From: Desulfofundulus salinus
Lineage (GTDB): Bacteria; Bacillota; Desulfotomaculia; Desulfotomaculales; Desulfovirgulaceae
NCBI RefSeq assembly: GCF_003627965.1
Contig: NZ_RBWE01000001.1
Location: 1,900,312 to 1,964,311 of the forward strand
Length of the DNA stretch: 64,000 nucleotides
Direction of reading: 5' to 3'
In this document: in pieces, positions 16,560-25,521 of the stretch
Numbering within the stretch: position 1 is the stretch's first letter
Layout: every line of letters begins with the position of its first letter
Translations under genes and position numbers: made by a program
The notes under the pieces: generated by a model
Databases searched by the model: none
Seen by the model: the letters and a program-made list of their open reading frames with translations, nothing else
What the model was told of the DNA's origin: nothing

Positions 16560-17975
16560 ATGGCTTTACCCATTGCCAAGAATTATCCGTTTCAAAAACC
16601 TAAACCTGCCCCTCACCCGTTAATACCACTTTTACTGACCACCCTGGCCGGGATATGCTTATTTGTCACTTTCCTGGGGCCGGCCACTTATGAGATCCAG
16701 GGTTTTCAAGTGGGAATTTCATTAAAGCCCGCCCTGGAAGGACAAACCATAGTGGAACTACCACCCCTGGGAACCCTTTCAGCCCGTACCCACGCCACTC
16801 CTCTGGAGATAACGGTAATTCTCAAAAGTGTTAATCCAGATATTTTTAACCACCCATCCACCTTTACGGTCAAAGCGTTTCAGGATATCTTTTTTCCGGC
16901 AGCCAGAGAAGCTCTAAAGCGGTTTGTTCTCCGGCAGCTGCTGGTGGCGACCCTGGGCGCGGCCTTGTTAACGTGGCTTATATTACGTTCGTCCATCAAG
17001 CGATTGGCATTTGCCGCTGCAGCAGGCCTGTTTTTAATGCTAGCCGTGCTGGTGCTTACCCGGTACAGCTACAGTTATGATGCTTTCCGCCAGGCTGAGT
17101 TCCAGGGGGCCATGGCTGCCGCCCCACAGGTACTGGATTTGACTGGTAAAACCCTCGATAAGCTGGCAGAATTACGATCTAAAACCACGCTGGTGACGGC
17201 AAATTTACAGTCATTGTCGGGACGCATCGGACGATTGGATCTTCTCAACGCACCTGGAACAGGAAGCACCAATTTATTACTGGTTGCCGATATTCACAAC
17301 AATCCCCTGGGAATAGACCTTATTCAAGCGCTGATTAAGCACTTCAACGTGGACGCCGTACTTGACGCCGGTGACCTCACCGACTATGGCTCCCTTTTGG
17401 AAACGGAAATGGTAAAATCGTTACGGGAATTGGACATCCCTTACGTTTTTGCTGCCGGTAACCACGACTCTCCGGCGGTAATGAATTTTGTGCGTCAACT
17501 CCCCCGGGGCCATGTGCTGGAGGGAAAGGTAATAACCATCGCCGGGATCAAAATTTTAGGCATACCAGACCCGTGGGCCTACCGCCCTATTCCGGGTACG
17601 GGCAATTACTTCCAGGATCAAATTCAGCAACTGGAAGAGGCCCTGGCCCGGAACAAATCAAAGCCCGATATTTTACTTGTGCATAATCCGCAGGTAGCCG
17701 AAAAATTCGCCGGCCGCGTACCTGTTCTGGCCAGTGGACATACTCACCGGCCCGAGATCAAACAAATTGGGCCTTCCCTGCTGGTGAACCCGGGGACTAC
17801 CGGCGCCGCCGGTATCCGTGGCCTGCAAGCCAGCCAGGAAGTGCCCTATTCGGCATCTATTCTTTACTTTACTCCCGGTACCCCTGGCGAAAATCCGGAA
17901 CTCACTGCCATAGATATGATCAAATACGAACCCCTTTCCGGGCGCATTACGGTGGAAAGACAGGTTACCAACTAA
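16560..17975 (+). CDS. Membrane-anchored calcineurin-like metallophosphoesterase
   Basis: A 471-residue protein. A hydrophobic segment near residues 21-40 and a second pair near 120-165 bracket an extracytoplasmic region; the phosphoesterase domain fills about 235-420. Metal motifs are VADIHNN (D-x-H), DAGDLTDYG (GD), AAGNHDS (GNHD) and SGHTHRPEI (GHxH), a complete set. ATG 16560 follows GAAAGGAAAG; a longer frame from 16488 lacks a ribosome site. Family members cleave phosphoesters; the substrate here is unknown. The gene stands alone between two minus-strand transporter operons. Confidence 0.85.
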   Translation: MALPIAKNYPFQKPKPAPHPLIPLLLTTLAGICLFVTFLGPATYEIQGFQVGISLKPALEGQTIVELPPLGTLSARTHATPLEITVILKSVNPDIFNHPSTFTVKAFQDIFFPAAREALKRFVLRQLLVATLGAALLTWLILRSSIKRLAFAAAAGLFLMLAVLVLTRYSYSYDAFRQAEFQGAMAAAPQVLDLTGKTLDKLAELRSKTTLVTANLQSLSGRIGRLDLLNAPGTGSTNLLLVADIHNNPLGIDLIQALIKHFNVDAVLDAGDLTDYGSLLETEMVKSLRELDIPYVFAAGNHDSPAVMNFVRQLPRGHVLEGKVITIAGIKILGIPDPWAYRPIPGTGNYFQDQIQQLEEALARNKSKPDILLVHNPQVAEKFAGRVPVLASGHTHRPEIKQIGPSLLVNPGTTGAAGIRGLQASQEVPYSASILYFTPGTPGENPELTAIDMIKYEPLSGRITVERQVTN

Positions 17976-18097
17976 GATTTGGCTAAGCACTAAAATAAAA
18001 AAACCGTGGGACTTTCGGCTAACCTGTATAAAGGGGATGAGGGCTTCGTCTTAATTATGTGGAACTTCCCTTCTTAGAGACTATAGACGCGCAATGG

Positions 18098-18129
18098 GCC
18101 GGGTGACAAATGCCCGGCTTTAATTTTTT
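18098..18129 (+). terminator. Rho-independent terminator
   Basis: GCCGGG (18098-18103) pairs with CCCGGC (18113-18118) around a 9-nt loop, then TTTAATTTTTT follows. It ends plus-strand transcription from the phosphoesterase gene, just before the convergent amino-acid transporter operon ends. Confidence 0.75.
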
Positions 18130-18138
18130 CCGGCTGCT

Positions 18139-18861
18139 TTACAGTATTTTACTAAGGAACACCTTTAAGCGTTCATTTTGGGGGTAATTGAAAATTTGCT
18201 CCGGTGTCCCTTCTTCCACAATCTGCCCCTCGTCCATAAACAGGACCCGGTCCCCCACTTCCCGGGCAAATCCCATTTCGTGGGTAACCACCACCATGGT
18301 CATGCCCTCCCGGGCCAGGTCCTTCATTACCGCCAGGACTTCGCCGACCATTTCGGGATCCAGGGCCGAAGTAGGTTCGTCGAAAAGCATTACCTTGGGA
18401 CGCATGGCCAGCGCCCGGGCAATCGCCACCCTCTGCTGTTGCCCCCCTGATAGCTGGTCGGGATAGGCATGGGCCTTGTCGCTTAAGCCAACCTTGGCCA
18501 GGAGGTTATGGGCTATTTCTTCAGCCTCGTGTTGCGTCATTCCCCGCACCTTTATGGGAGCCAGGGTGATGTTTTCCAGGGCCGTTTTATGAGGGAAAAG
18601 GTTAAAGCGCTGAAAAACCATGCCCACTTCCTGCCGGACTTTGTTAATGTCCGTTTTGGGATCCATGAGATTGACCCCATCCACCACCACTTCCCCAGCC
18701 GTGGGCTGCTCCAGGAGATTCAGGCAGCGCAGAAAGGTGCTTTTCCCCGAACCGCTGGGTCCAATAACCACCACCACTTCCTGGGGAGCCACATGGCAAT
18801 TAACGCCCCTTAAGACCTCCAGGTGGCCAAAGCGCTTGTACAAGTTGGATACCTTAATCAC
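18139..18861 (-). CDS. Polar amino-acid ABC transporter ATPase (GlnQ/HisP type)
   Basis: A 240-residue ABC ATPase with Walker [11 protein letters not shown]-loop [10 protein letters not shown], signature [15 protein letters not shown] and Walker [15 protein letters not shown], the standard length of the GlnQ/HisP/ArtP group. It energises the permease encoded directly upstream. GTG 18861 overlaps the permease stop by 8 bases, with GGAGG upstream. Order on the minus strand is binding protein, permease, ATPase. The amino acid carried is not known. Confidence 0.93.
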   Translation of the reverse strand: MIKVSNLYKRFGHLEVLRGVNCHVAPQEVVVVIGPSGSGKSTFLRCLNLLEQPTAGEVVVDGVNLMDPKTDINKVRQEVGMVFQRFNLFPHKTALENITLAPIKVRGMTQHEAEEIAHNLLAKVGLSDKAHAYPDQLSGGQQQRVAIARALAMRPKVMLFDEPTSALDPEMVGEVLAVMKDLAREGMTMVVVTHEMGFAREVGDRVLFMDEGQIVEEGTPEQIFNYPQNERLKVFLSKIL

Positions 18862-19549
18862 CCGTCTTCAACCTCCTTTCCAGGTAATCCACCAGCCGGG
18901 AGATTAGGATGACCATGATCAGGTAAATAAAGGCCACGGTGAGATAAATCTGAAAGGCCTTATAAGTAGCCCCCACAATGAGCTGGCCACGGCGGAAGAG
19001 CTCCTCAAAGCCGATGACCGAAAGGAGGGAGGTGTCTTTAAGCATGGCGATAAACTCGTTGCCCAGGGGAGGGATCACCCGCTTAAAGGCCTGGGGCAGA
19101 ATAACGTAGCGCATGGCCTGTCCATGGGTCATCCCCAGAGAACGGGCCGCTTCCATCTGTCCCTTCTCAATGGACTGTACGCCGGCCCGGAAAATCTCGG
19201 CTATATAGGCCCCGCTGTTAAGACTGCAGGCAATCACAGCAGCCAGAAAAGGGTGTATATTTTCAAACACCGGGGTGAAACCATAGGCCTGGACAAGAAG
19301 ATTTTGTATATCCCGCAAAATTTGAGGTATGCCAAAATAAACAATCACTATCTGCACTAATAACGGCGTGCCCCGGAAAAAGTCCACATAACAGGTGGCC
19401 AGAAACCTCAAAACTCGCTTTGGGGAAAGCCTCGACAAGCCGGCCATTAAACCGAGAATGCAACCAATAAAAACTGAGATGGCCGTAATCTGTAAAGTGA
19501 TAACAGCACCTAATAATAGAACCGGCAGAGAACTTATAACAGTTTCCAA
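18854..19549 (-). CDS. Polar amino-acid ABC transporter permease (HisM/GlnP type)
   Basis: A 231-residue membrane permease with about five hydrophobic segments. Typical motifs are [11 protein letters not shown] and the EAA loop [22 protein letters not shown]. The start is TTG 19549 with GGGAGAG upstream. A long hairpin lies between the binding-protein gene and this gene, probably setting their relative expression. A single permease gene suggests a homodimeric channel. Confidence 0.92.
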   Translation of the reverse strand: METVISSLPVLLLGAVITLQITAISVFIGCILGLMAGLSRLSPKRVLRFLATCYVDFFRGTPLLVQIVIVYFGIPQILRDIQNLLVQAYGFTPVFENIHPFLAAVIACSLNSGAYIAEIFRAGVQSIEKGQMEAARSLGMTHGQAMRYVILPQAFKRVIPPLGNEFIAMLKDTSLLSVIGFEELFRRGQLIVGATYKAFQIYLTVAFIYLIMVILISRLVDYLERRLKTGD

Positions 19550-19582
19550 ACGACTTCACTCTCCCTGTATACCGCTAACAGG

Positions 19583-19618
19583 CAAATATGCGTAACACGG
19601 AAGTGTTACGCATATTTG
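19583..19618 (-). repeat. Perfect 16-bp stem-loop between binding-protein and permease genes
   Basis: CAAATATGCGTAACAC (19583-19598) and its exact reverse complement (19603-19618) flank a 4-nt loop. No T tract follows on either strand. It lies 12 bases after the binding-protein stop on the minus strand, where such structures often protect the upstream message or partly stop transcription. Confidence 0.85.
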
Positions 19619-19629
19619 GCCTTGTCCCT

Positions 19630-20472
19630 TTAGTTGGCCGAAGGCTCACCGGGCAGGAATTCGGGAGGCTCCTTGCCAAACCACTTTTTATAGATCTCGG
19701 CATAATTGCCGTTTTCCTTCAAGGTCTTCAAGGCGCTGTTTACCTTTTCCAGAATATCCGGCTTGCTCTTGGGTACCGCAATGCCGTAGAATTCACTGGT
19801 CCGCAGGTCACCCACAATCTTAACGTCTTTGTTTCCCTGCTGGATAAAGTAGGCCGTTACCGGGTAATCGTTTACCACGGCATCCACGTTGCCATTCTTT
19901 AAGGCCATAAAGGCCTCGTTAATGGTGTTATAGTCGGTGATCTTGGCACCGGGAATCTTGCGCGCCTCGTCCGCTCCCGTAGTGGCAATCTGCACCCCTA
20001 TTTTCTTGCCGGCCAGATCGTCAAAACCCTTGATGGTGTTGTTGCTGGCCTTCACCGCCACACATTGGCCGGACTGGTAATAGGGCAGAGAGAAATTAAC
20101 CTGTTCTTTGCGCTTCTCGGTAATGGTCATGGCCGAAATGGCCAGATCCACGCTGGCACTCTGCAGGGCGGGCACAATGCCGTCAAAATTCATGCTCCGG
20201 ATTTCATAATCCCAGTTATTGACCTCGGCAATAGCCTCGATCAGATCCATGTCAAATCCCACGTACTTGCCAGTCTTGGGATCTTGAAACTCGAAAGGAG
20301 CATAGGCCGTATCCGAAGCAACCAATATCTTTGGCTTGGCGGTGGGCTGCTGCCCGCTGCTGGCTTTGGCACTATCCTGGCCTTTATCTTTTGCCTGTTG
20401 CCCACCGCAACCGGCCACCGCCAGGGCCAAAACAACCAGCATAGCCACTATCACTTTTAATGTTCTAAACAC
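19630..20472 (-). CDS. Polar amino-acid ABC transporter substrate-binding lipoprotein
   Basis: A 280-residue family-3 solute-binding protein. The signal ends at lipobox LAVAGC. The mature part has the usual VASDTAYAPFEF and GFDMDLIEAIA start, DLAISAMTITEKR in the hinge region, and Arg in the DADR-like DEARKIPG region less clear. GTG 20472 is preferred because GAAGGAGGT lies 9 bases before it; a longer frame would cover that site. It is first in the three-gene transporter operon. The ligand cannot be told, but glutamine, glutamate or cystine-type ligands are common in this family. Confidence 0.9.
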   Translation of the reverse strand: MFRTLKVIVAMLVVLALAVAGCGGQQAKDKGQDSAKASSGQQPTAKPKILVASDTAYAPFEFQDPKTGKYVGFDMDLIEAIAEVNNWDYEIRSMNFDGIVPALQSASVDLAISAMTITEKRKEQVNFSLPYYQSGQCVAVKASNNTIKGFDDLAGKKIGVQIATTGADEARKIPGAKITDYNTINEAFMALKNGNVDAVVNDYPVTAYFIQQGNKDVKIVGDLRTSEFYGIAVPKSKPDILEKVNSALKTLKENGNYAEIYKKWFGKEPPEFLPGEPSAN

Positions 20473-20846
20473 AACTTGTCTACCTCCTTCGGTTATGTAT
20501 TTTACCAACCCATACATTTTTTCCGTAAGGGCACTCCGGATTCACCCCAATGTGAACAACAAGGCAGCTGTTTGAATTTTTGGACAACACCCCCCCCCTC
20601 ATCACTTTGCCATAGGCACTACACTTTCGCTTTAAAACGCCAAAATCCTGCTTAAAAGGTTTAAAAACCTGCATTTTTTTCATGGTACCTCTTTCCACCT
20701 CCCGGTATCTTACATAACTTCACTTATACGGGTTAAAACTGGTTTAATGCTTTAAACCCGTCTTCTCTCCTGACCTCCCGTAGCCCGGTTGACAGCCCTG
20801 AACTGCCGTGAGAGAATATAAAAGGTGCGGTCGGGAGGTGGCTTGG
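20473..20846. other. Divergent intergenic region
   Basis: This 374-base stretch separates the amino-acid binding-protein gene (minus) from the EamA gene (plus). It holds a run of nine C at 20590-20598, a plus-strand promoter at 20789-20817, and a minus-strand frame (20480-20683) starting ATG behind GGAGGTGG that could encode a 67-residue basic peptide; that peptide has no familiar features and I do not accept it as a gene. Confidence 0.5.
20789..20817 (+). promoter_or_regulatory. Candidate SigA promoter for the EamA gene
   Basis: A perfect TTGACA (20789-20794) is followed after 17 bases by GAGAAT (20812-20817), a fair -10. It lies about 30 bases upstream of the TTG start. Confidence 0.5.
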
Positions 20847-21767
20847 TTGACCGGACATAGGCAAAATCTTTTACAGTTAAAGGCCGATTTGGCCCTGCTG
20901 GGGGTAAGTTTTATCTGGGGTGTTACCTTTGTGGTGGTGCAAAACGCCCTTAGTTCCATCGGGCCCTATTACTTCCTGGGCATTCGTTTTCTACTGGCCT
21001 TCCTTTTCCTGGCCGCAATTTATCACCGGCAGCTAGTGCAGCTTAACCGGGACACCCTATGGGCAGGTTGTATCATTGGAGTGTTTTTATTTGGAGGTTA
21101 TGCCTTTCAAACCGTGGGGCTTCAGTATACCACCGCATCCAACGCCGGTTTTATTACGGGTCTATCGGTCGTGCTGGTGCCTGTTTTCAGTGCGCTTTTC
21201 ACCAGACAAGCGCCCGGCGTTTTTGCCGCTATAGGTGTAGTGCTGGCCGCCACCGGGTTGGGGCTGTTGTCCCTGGGAAGAGGATTAAGTTTTAATTACG
21301 GGGATTTGCTGGTTTTCTTTTGTGCTCTTTGCTTTGCGTTACATATCATCACGGTTGGGCGTTATGCCCGCCACCTCCACCCTCCCCTGTTGGCTTTAAT
21401 TCAGATCGGGATTGTTTCCCTGGCCGGTTTTCTTTTTGGACTGGCTACCGAGACTTGGCCGGAGCATTTGAACCGCCCGGTATGGGTAGCTCTGCTGCTG
21501 ACCGCTATACCGGCCACCGCCCTGGCCTTTCTGATTCAAAACAACGTTCAACGCTTTACCTCCGCTACCCATACGGCGATTATCTTTACCATGGAACCCG
21601 TCTTTGCCGCTTTAAGCGCCTATTTTTTAGCAGGGGAAATACTCACCCCGCGCAAAATCATTGGATGCATCTTGATCCTTAGTGGCATGTTGCTGGCCGA
21701 ACTGAAGGGAAAACACATCCGGACGATAAGTAAAACATCAAAAGAAGTGCAAACCAGCACCCTGTAG
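20847..21767 (+). CDS. EamA/DMT-family transporter
   Basis: A 306-residue inner-membrane protein with ten hydrophobic segments arranged as two EamA repeats (about 10-145 and 155-295). Typical are FIWGVTFVVVQNAL, FLGIRFLLAFL, and in the second repeat TSATHTAIIFTMEPVFAAL. TTG 20847 is chosen over an earlier ATG because GGGAGGTG (20833-20840) lies 6 bases before it. Such proteins export amino acids or other small metabolites; the substrate is unknown. DUF503 follows 16 bases later. Confidence 0.88.
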   Translation: MTGHRQNLLQLKADLALLGVSFIWGVTFVVVQNALSSIGPYYFLGIRFLLAFLFLAAIYHRQLVQLNRDTLWAGCIIGVFLFGGYAFQTVGLQYTTASNAGFITGLSVVLVPVFSALFTRQAPGVFAAIGVVLAATGLGLLSLGRGLSFNYGDLLVFFCALCFALHIITVGRYARHLHPPLLALIQIGIVSLAGFLFGLATETWPEHLNRPVWVALLLTAIPATALAFLIQNNVQRFTSATHTAIIFTMEPVFAALSAYFLAGEILTPRKIIGCILILSGMLLAELKGKHIRTISKTSKEVQTSTL

Positions 21768-21783
21768 ACAGGAGGAACGCATA

Positions 21784-22065
21784 TTGATTGTAGGTATACT
21801 GGTAATGGAGTTACGCACGAGTGAAGCTGATTCTCTAAAAAGCAAGCGGCGGGTGTTAAAAAGTTTGCTGGATAAGGTAAAGGCCCGCTACAACGTTTCC
21901 GTAGCCGAAGTAGGTAAACAGGACACCTGGCACTTCTCTACCATAGGGGTGTCTTTTGTCAGTAACGATAGTGCCCATGTTCACCAGACCCTGACGGCAG
22001 TGGTACGTTTTGTTGAGGACCTGGGAACGGTGGAACTGCTGGATGTGCGAATGGAGCTACTATAA
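21784..22065 (+). CDS. DUF503 (YlxP-like) protein
   Basis: A 93-residue alpha/beta protein matching DUF503: it starts IVGILVMELRTSEADSLKSKR and holds the conserved NVSVAEVG and DTWHFSTIGV segments. In other Firmicutes ylxP lies in the nusA-infB-rbfA region; here it follows an EamA gene, so it is out of its usual place. The TTG start follows AGGAGG. A bidirectional terminator follows at 22161. Confidence 0.88.
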   Translation: MIVGILVMELRTSEADSLKSKRRVLKSLLDKVKARYNVSVAEVGKQDTWHFSTIGVSFVSNDSAHVHQTLTAVVRFVEDLGTVELLDVRMELL

Positions 22066-22160
22066 ATTCTGTCAGCATTATGTAAACAGCTTTCCCCCTC
22101 CCCCCTTATGCCCTTACCATTTCGTTATAAAAGAATTCTGTCTTTAAATATATGTCTTTA

Positions 22161-22200
22161 AAAAAACGGGACTGACGGTATTGTACCGCAGTCCCTTTAT
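22161..22200. terminator. Bidirectional Rho-independent terminator
   Basis: GGGACTG (22168-22174) pairs with CAGTCCC (22189-22195), extended inward by CGGT/ACCG with one bulged A. On the minus strand it is followed by GTTTTTTT; on the plus strand by TTTAT. It serves the convergent DUF503 and phospholipase C-like genes. Confidence 0.8.
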
Positions 22201-22230
22201 ATTGAAGAAGGAGGTAGTGGGCGGTAAAGG

Positions 22231-22911
22231 TTATGTAACCAAACTAAAAAAGTAAGCTAAAAAGCCGGCCGTAGTGCGCTGTGCCAGGCCCAACAGCACA
22301 CCGGTGACTTCGTGATATTCTCGCCCGGTGCGAACCCGGGGGTAATACTCCCTGGCCAAGCGGGCATTGGCGTAAACCCAATCACCGGGCCGGGAAGCAA
22401 CCTGGTAATAGCCTCCCCTGTTCACTCTGAAAAGACCACAGTGTTCCTGCACCCAGGCCTCATATTGTTGATGCCCGTTAAAAGCTACACCGCACGCATG
22501 ATGGGGAACACATAAATCCTGTACCAGATGAATAGCTGCTCCCAGGTAAAAAAGGGCCTGATCCCTTCTCCCTTTCTGCCAGCAGGTCAGCGCCCGCTGA
22601 AAATACTCCTCGCACTCACCGGCCGCATCAGGCCACGATCCGAGGCCCTTTCCGGAACGAGGGTCCAGGTAGTGGGCGAAACATTTCCACCCCCGGTCGG
22701 CCCAAAGGGTGCCCCGGTTGAATGTCACCAGGTGCCTGCGCAACAACCGAACCTGTTCTTTTAAACCATCCTGTTCTAAAATGGTTAAGGCCTGCTGGTT
22801 ACAGAAAGTGTGGGTGACTCCCCCGCGATCCACCAGGTTTTGCAGGGGATCGGCCACGGCTAAGAATCGCTTGGCTATGGCCCACGTCGAAGGATTAATC
22901 ACCAACGGCAA
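22231..22911 (-). CDS. Zinc-dependent phospholipase C-like protein
   Basis: A 226-residue all-helical protein of the zinc-dependent phospholipase C / S1-P1 nuclease fold. Metal-type residues are spread as in the family: an N-terminal Trp (STWAIAKRF), THTFCNQQAL, CFAHYLDPR, then the diagnostic YLGAAIHLVQDLCVPHHA and GHQQYEAWVQEHC. There is no signal peptide, unlike secreted phospholipases C of Bacillus and Clostridium. TTG 22911 follows GGGGGAGGA closely; a second TTG lies two codons on. Activity is not certain; it may be cytoplasmic or spore-associated. Confidence 0.8.
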   Translation of the reverse strand: MPLVINPSTWAIAKRFLAVADPLQNLVDRGGVTHTFCNQQALTILEQDGLKEQVRLLRRHLVTFNRGTLWADRGWKCFAHYLDPRSGKGLGSWPDAAGECEEYFQRALTCWQKGRRDQALFYLGAAIHLVQDLCVPHHACGVAFNGHQQYEAWVQEHCGLFRVNRGGYYQVASRPGDWVYANARLAREYYPRVRTGREYHEVTGVLLGLAQRTTAGFLAYFFSLVT

Positions 22912-23017
22912 GTCCTCCCCCGTAAGCGCACTATTATCATAACCTGATTTTGCAAGGATTAATCAGCACACACGGGGGAAAACTCGATCCCGCCCTCTTT
23001 ATCGGGGTTAGGGACTG

Positions 23018-23326
23018 TTACCCCACTTTACTAAACAGTTGCTCGTCCAACCAGAGACGAGCTCCCACCGCAAGAAACTTGGAAAGCACCTTGTCCTGGG
23101 CATTGATCAGTTCCACGCGGATACCCCGCTGAGATAGTTGATCTATAAAACTCAAAAGCTGACATACTCCCAGCTCATCAATAAACTCCAGCTCACGCAA
23201 ATCCAGGACAATGCGCCCTTCTTCCCGGGCCGTATCTTCCAGTACCTTTTGCAACTTCTTAAAATGGTGGTTAACTACAATGCCACCCACGCGAAGAAAA
23301 TTACGATCTCGCCAAATCTTGACCAA
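23018..23326 (-). CDS. STAS-domain protein
   Basis: About 102 residues forming one STAS domain of the anti-sigma-factor-antagonist fold (beta strand RNFLRVGG, then IVLDLRELEFIDELGVCQLL). Where phosphorylated antagonists have D-S-S/T-G, this protein has D-E-L-G, so the usual phosphoserine site is missing. TTG 23326 has AGGAGGTG at good distance; the GTG at 23335 overlaps that site. A TATAAT (minus, 23354-23349) lies just upstream. It is a single gene; no kinase or sigma factor lies nearby. It may act as an unregulated scaffold or binding domain. Confidence 0.75.
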   Translation of the reverse strand: MVKIWRDRNFLRVGGIVVNHHFKKLQKVLEDTAREEGRIVLDLRELEFIDELGVCQLLSFIDQLSQRGIRVELINAQDKVLSKFLAVGARLWLDEQLFSKVG

Positions 23327-23451
23327 CGGCCTCACCTCCTGACTCCTAATTATAACGTTCTTTTATTAACCTGCTGGTAAGTTTTAATTAAACCATGGTT
23401 AATTATTTATGAACTTTTAGCAAGTTTTGCGTAACCTTGTCACAGCTAGAT

Positions 23452-23496
23452 TAAAAAGGCCGGCCAATAGGTGGGAAAATGCCTGCCGGGCCGGCC
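23452..23496 (-). terminator. Rho-independent terminator of the pst operon
   Basis: GGCCGGCC occurs at 23458-23465 and again at 23489-23496 and pairs with itself; on the minus strand TTTTTAATC follows. It lies 62 bases after the pstA stop codon, so the operon ends without pstB. Confidence 0.75.
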
Positions 23497-23558
23497 AGTT
23501 AAATTCTTCCCTGGGCTTATCTACTTAATTTGCTCTCCCCGCGTGATGAGTGACAAAA

Positions 23559-24443
23559 TTACATGGCGGTCAAACGGCGGTAGATGCGCCTGCCCAACCA
23601 GCGGGCACAAATATTAAAAAGCAGCACAACCAGAATGAGCACGGCAGCCGAACCGTCGGCAACCCGGCGCACATCGGGGATCAGGGCTTCGGAATTGATT
23701 TTCCAGATGTGTACCGCCAGGGTCTCGGCCGGCCGGAAAGGATTTAGGGGCGAAGTAGGGCTCCAGGGATTGAGATCGGAAAAATTTAAAATGGGGCTGC
23801 TCATGCCGGCAGTATACAGTAAGGCCGCCGCCTCACCAAAAACCCTGCCGGCAGCAATAATGGCCCCCGTAACCAGACCGGGGAAAGCGGAAGGCAAGAT
23901 CACCCGCCACATGGTTTCCCAGCGGGTGGCCCCCAGGGCCAGGCTGGCCTCCCTCAGCTCACAGGGAACGCTGCGAATGGACTCTTCGGAAATCCGCACC
24001 ATCAGCGGCAAGTTAATCACTGCCAGAGCCAGCGCCCCGGACATTAAGCTATACCCCCATCCGGTCATGTTAACAAAGATAAGCAGACCAAACAGGCCCA
24101 CCACAATGGAAGGCAAGGAGGTAAGGGTTTCGATGGACAGGCGGATGTACTCGGTAATACGTCCCTTGCCGGCGTATTCGGCCAGGTAAATACCCGCCAG
24201 TAAACCGAGGGGGGCGGTAATGAACATAGTCAACAGGAGCAAATAAAAGGAGTTAAAAATCTGGGGTCCCACCCCACCGCCGGCAGCAATGGTCTGGGGA
24301 GGCGTAGTCAGAAAACGCCAATCAATGACCCGGATGCCGTGCCAGAGAATATAACCCAAAAGCAAAGCTAAAATAGCCAGAACCGCAGCGGCACCCATCC
24401 AGAACATGACGGTAGCCAGGCGATCCGCCAGCCGGGCATTCAT
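23559..24443 (-). CDS. pstA: Phosphate ABC transporter permease PstA
   Basis: A 294-residue inner-membrane permease with six hydrophobic segments; the EAA loop reads REASLALGATRWETMWRVILP. It pairs with PstC to form the phosphate channel. Its ATG overlaps the pstC stop by 4 bases. Downstream there is a terminator and then an unrelated STAS gene; no pstB or phoU follows, which is unusual. Confidence 0.93.
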   Translation of the reverse strand: MNARLADRLATVMFWMGAAAVLAILALLLGYILWHGIRVIDWRFLTTPPQTIAAGGGVGPQIFNSFYLLLLTMFITAPLGLLAGIYLAEYAGKGRITEYIRLSIETLTSLPSIVVGLFGLLIFVNMTGWGYSLMSGALALAVINLPLMVRISEESIRSVPCELREASLALGATRWETMWRVILPSAFPGLVTGAIIAAGRVFGEAAALLYTAGMSSPILNFSDLNPWSPTSPLNPFRPAETLAVHIWKINSEALIPDVRRVADGSAAVLILVVLLFNICARWLGRRIYRRLTAM

Positions 24444-25417
24444 CTAACCATCCCTCCCCGCACGACCACCCGAATAACCATAATAAACAGGAAAGACATG
24501 AGCAGGAGAATCAAGCCCATGGACCACAGAGCACTGTTCCACAAGGAGCCCATGATGGTATATCCCATATCCATGGTGATGGCGCTGGTTAAAGTAATCG
24601 TTGGCTCCAGAAGGGAATGGGGAATGGTCCGGGTGTTGCCGATCACCATTTGTACCGCCAGGGCCTCACCAAAGGCCCGGGCCAGGCCCAGGACAACGGC
24701 CGTAATTAAACCCGAACGGGCCGCCGGCACTAGCACCAGGCGGATGGTCTGCCAGCGAGTAGATCCCAGGGCCAGGGCCGCCTCCTTCCACTGGGGTGGC
24801 AGGGCCCGCAAACTGTCGGTAGATACGCTGATAATGGTGGGCAATATCATGATCGAAAGAACAATAAAACCGGCCAGAACAGAAAAACCTTCCCCACCTA
24901 AATAATTGCGAATAAAAGGCACCAGCAGGCTTAAACCCACATAACCGTAAACCACCGAGGGTATGCCGGCGAGAATCTCAATGGCCGGTTGCAATGCCCT
25001 CTGTCCCCATACGGGCGCAATTTCTACCATAAAAACAGCCACAATGACGCTCAAGGGTGCGCTTACGGCCACAGCCAGCAGGGAAACCAGGAGGGAACCC
25101 AAAATGAAAGTTAATGAGCCAACCGCAGGGCCACCTTCCTCAAGAGGCCGGTCGGGCCACCATTGGGTGCTGAAAAGGAATTCGGTAACCCTGACTCCGT
25201 GCACCGTAAAAGTGGCTAGTCCTTTACTCCCAATGAAATAAATAATGGACACAGTGAGTGCCACTACCAGCGCCGCTGCCAGAAAGGCCGCTGAGCGCCC
25301 TAAAAATTCCCCGCATCTTTTGCGCCCCTGAATATTCCTTTTATCCGGGGCCCGGTAGATTTTTTTCGAACCGGCAGATTTTTTCCCATCCGGATCCGGG
25401 GAAAATTCCTTGTGCAT
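24440..25417 (-). CDS. pstC: Phosphate ABC transporter permease PstC
   Basis: A 325-residue permease: a basic cytoplasmic N-terminus of about 45 residues, then six hydrophobic segments; EAA loop KEAALALGSTRWQTIRLVLVP. ATG 25417 follows GGGGAGGT; the open frame begins eight codons earlier, where it would cover that site. It lies between pstS and pstA in one operon. Confidence 0.93.
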   Translation of the reverse strand: MHKEFSPDPDGKKSAGSKKIYRAPDKRNIQGRKRCGEFLGRSAAFLAAALVVALTVSIIYFIGSKGLATFTVHGVRVTEFLFSTQWWPDRPLEEGGPAVGSLTFILGSLLVSLLAVAVSAPLSVIVAVFMVEIAPVWGQRALQPAIEILAGIPSVVYGYVGLSLLVPFIRNYLGGEGFSVLAGFIVLSIMILPTIISVSTDSLRALPPQWKEAALALGSTRWQTIRLVLVPAARSGLITAVVLGLARAFGEALAVQMVIGNTRTIPHSLLEPTITLTSAITMDMGYTIMGSLWNSALWSMGLILLLMSFLFIMVIRVVVRGGMVR

Positions 25418-25521
25418 AACTACCTCCCCTTCTGACAACACGAAAGGCAGCGAGGCAGTACTGGTTCAATAACCGCCAGAGCTGCCCCGCCACCGTCTAA
25501 AGGTGACCTCCTGTATGGGCC

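Noticed and set aside
20480-20683. Possible 67-residue minus-strand ORF before the amino-acid binding-protein gene, with a C9/G9 tract that might be phase-variable
   Set aside because: The peptide has no recognisable features, reads across the likely promoter region, and the tract alone is not evidence of a gene.
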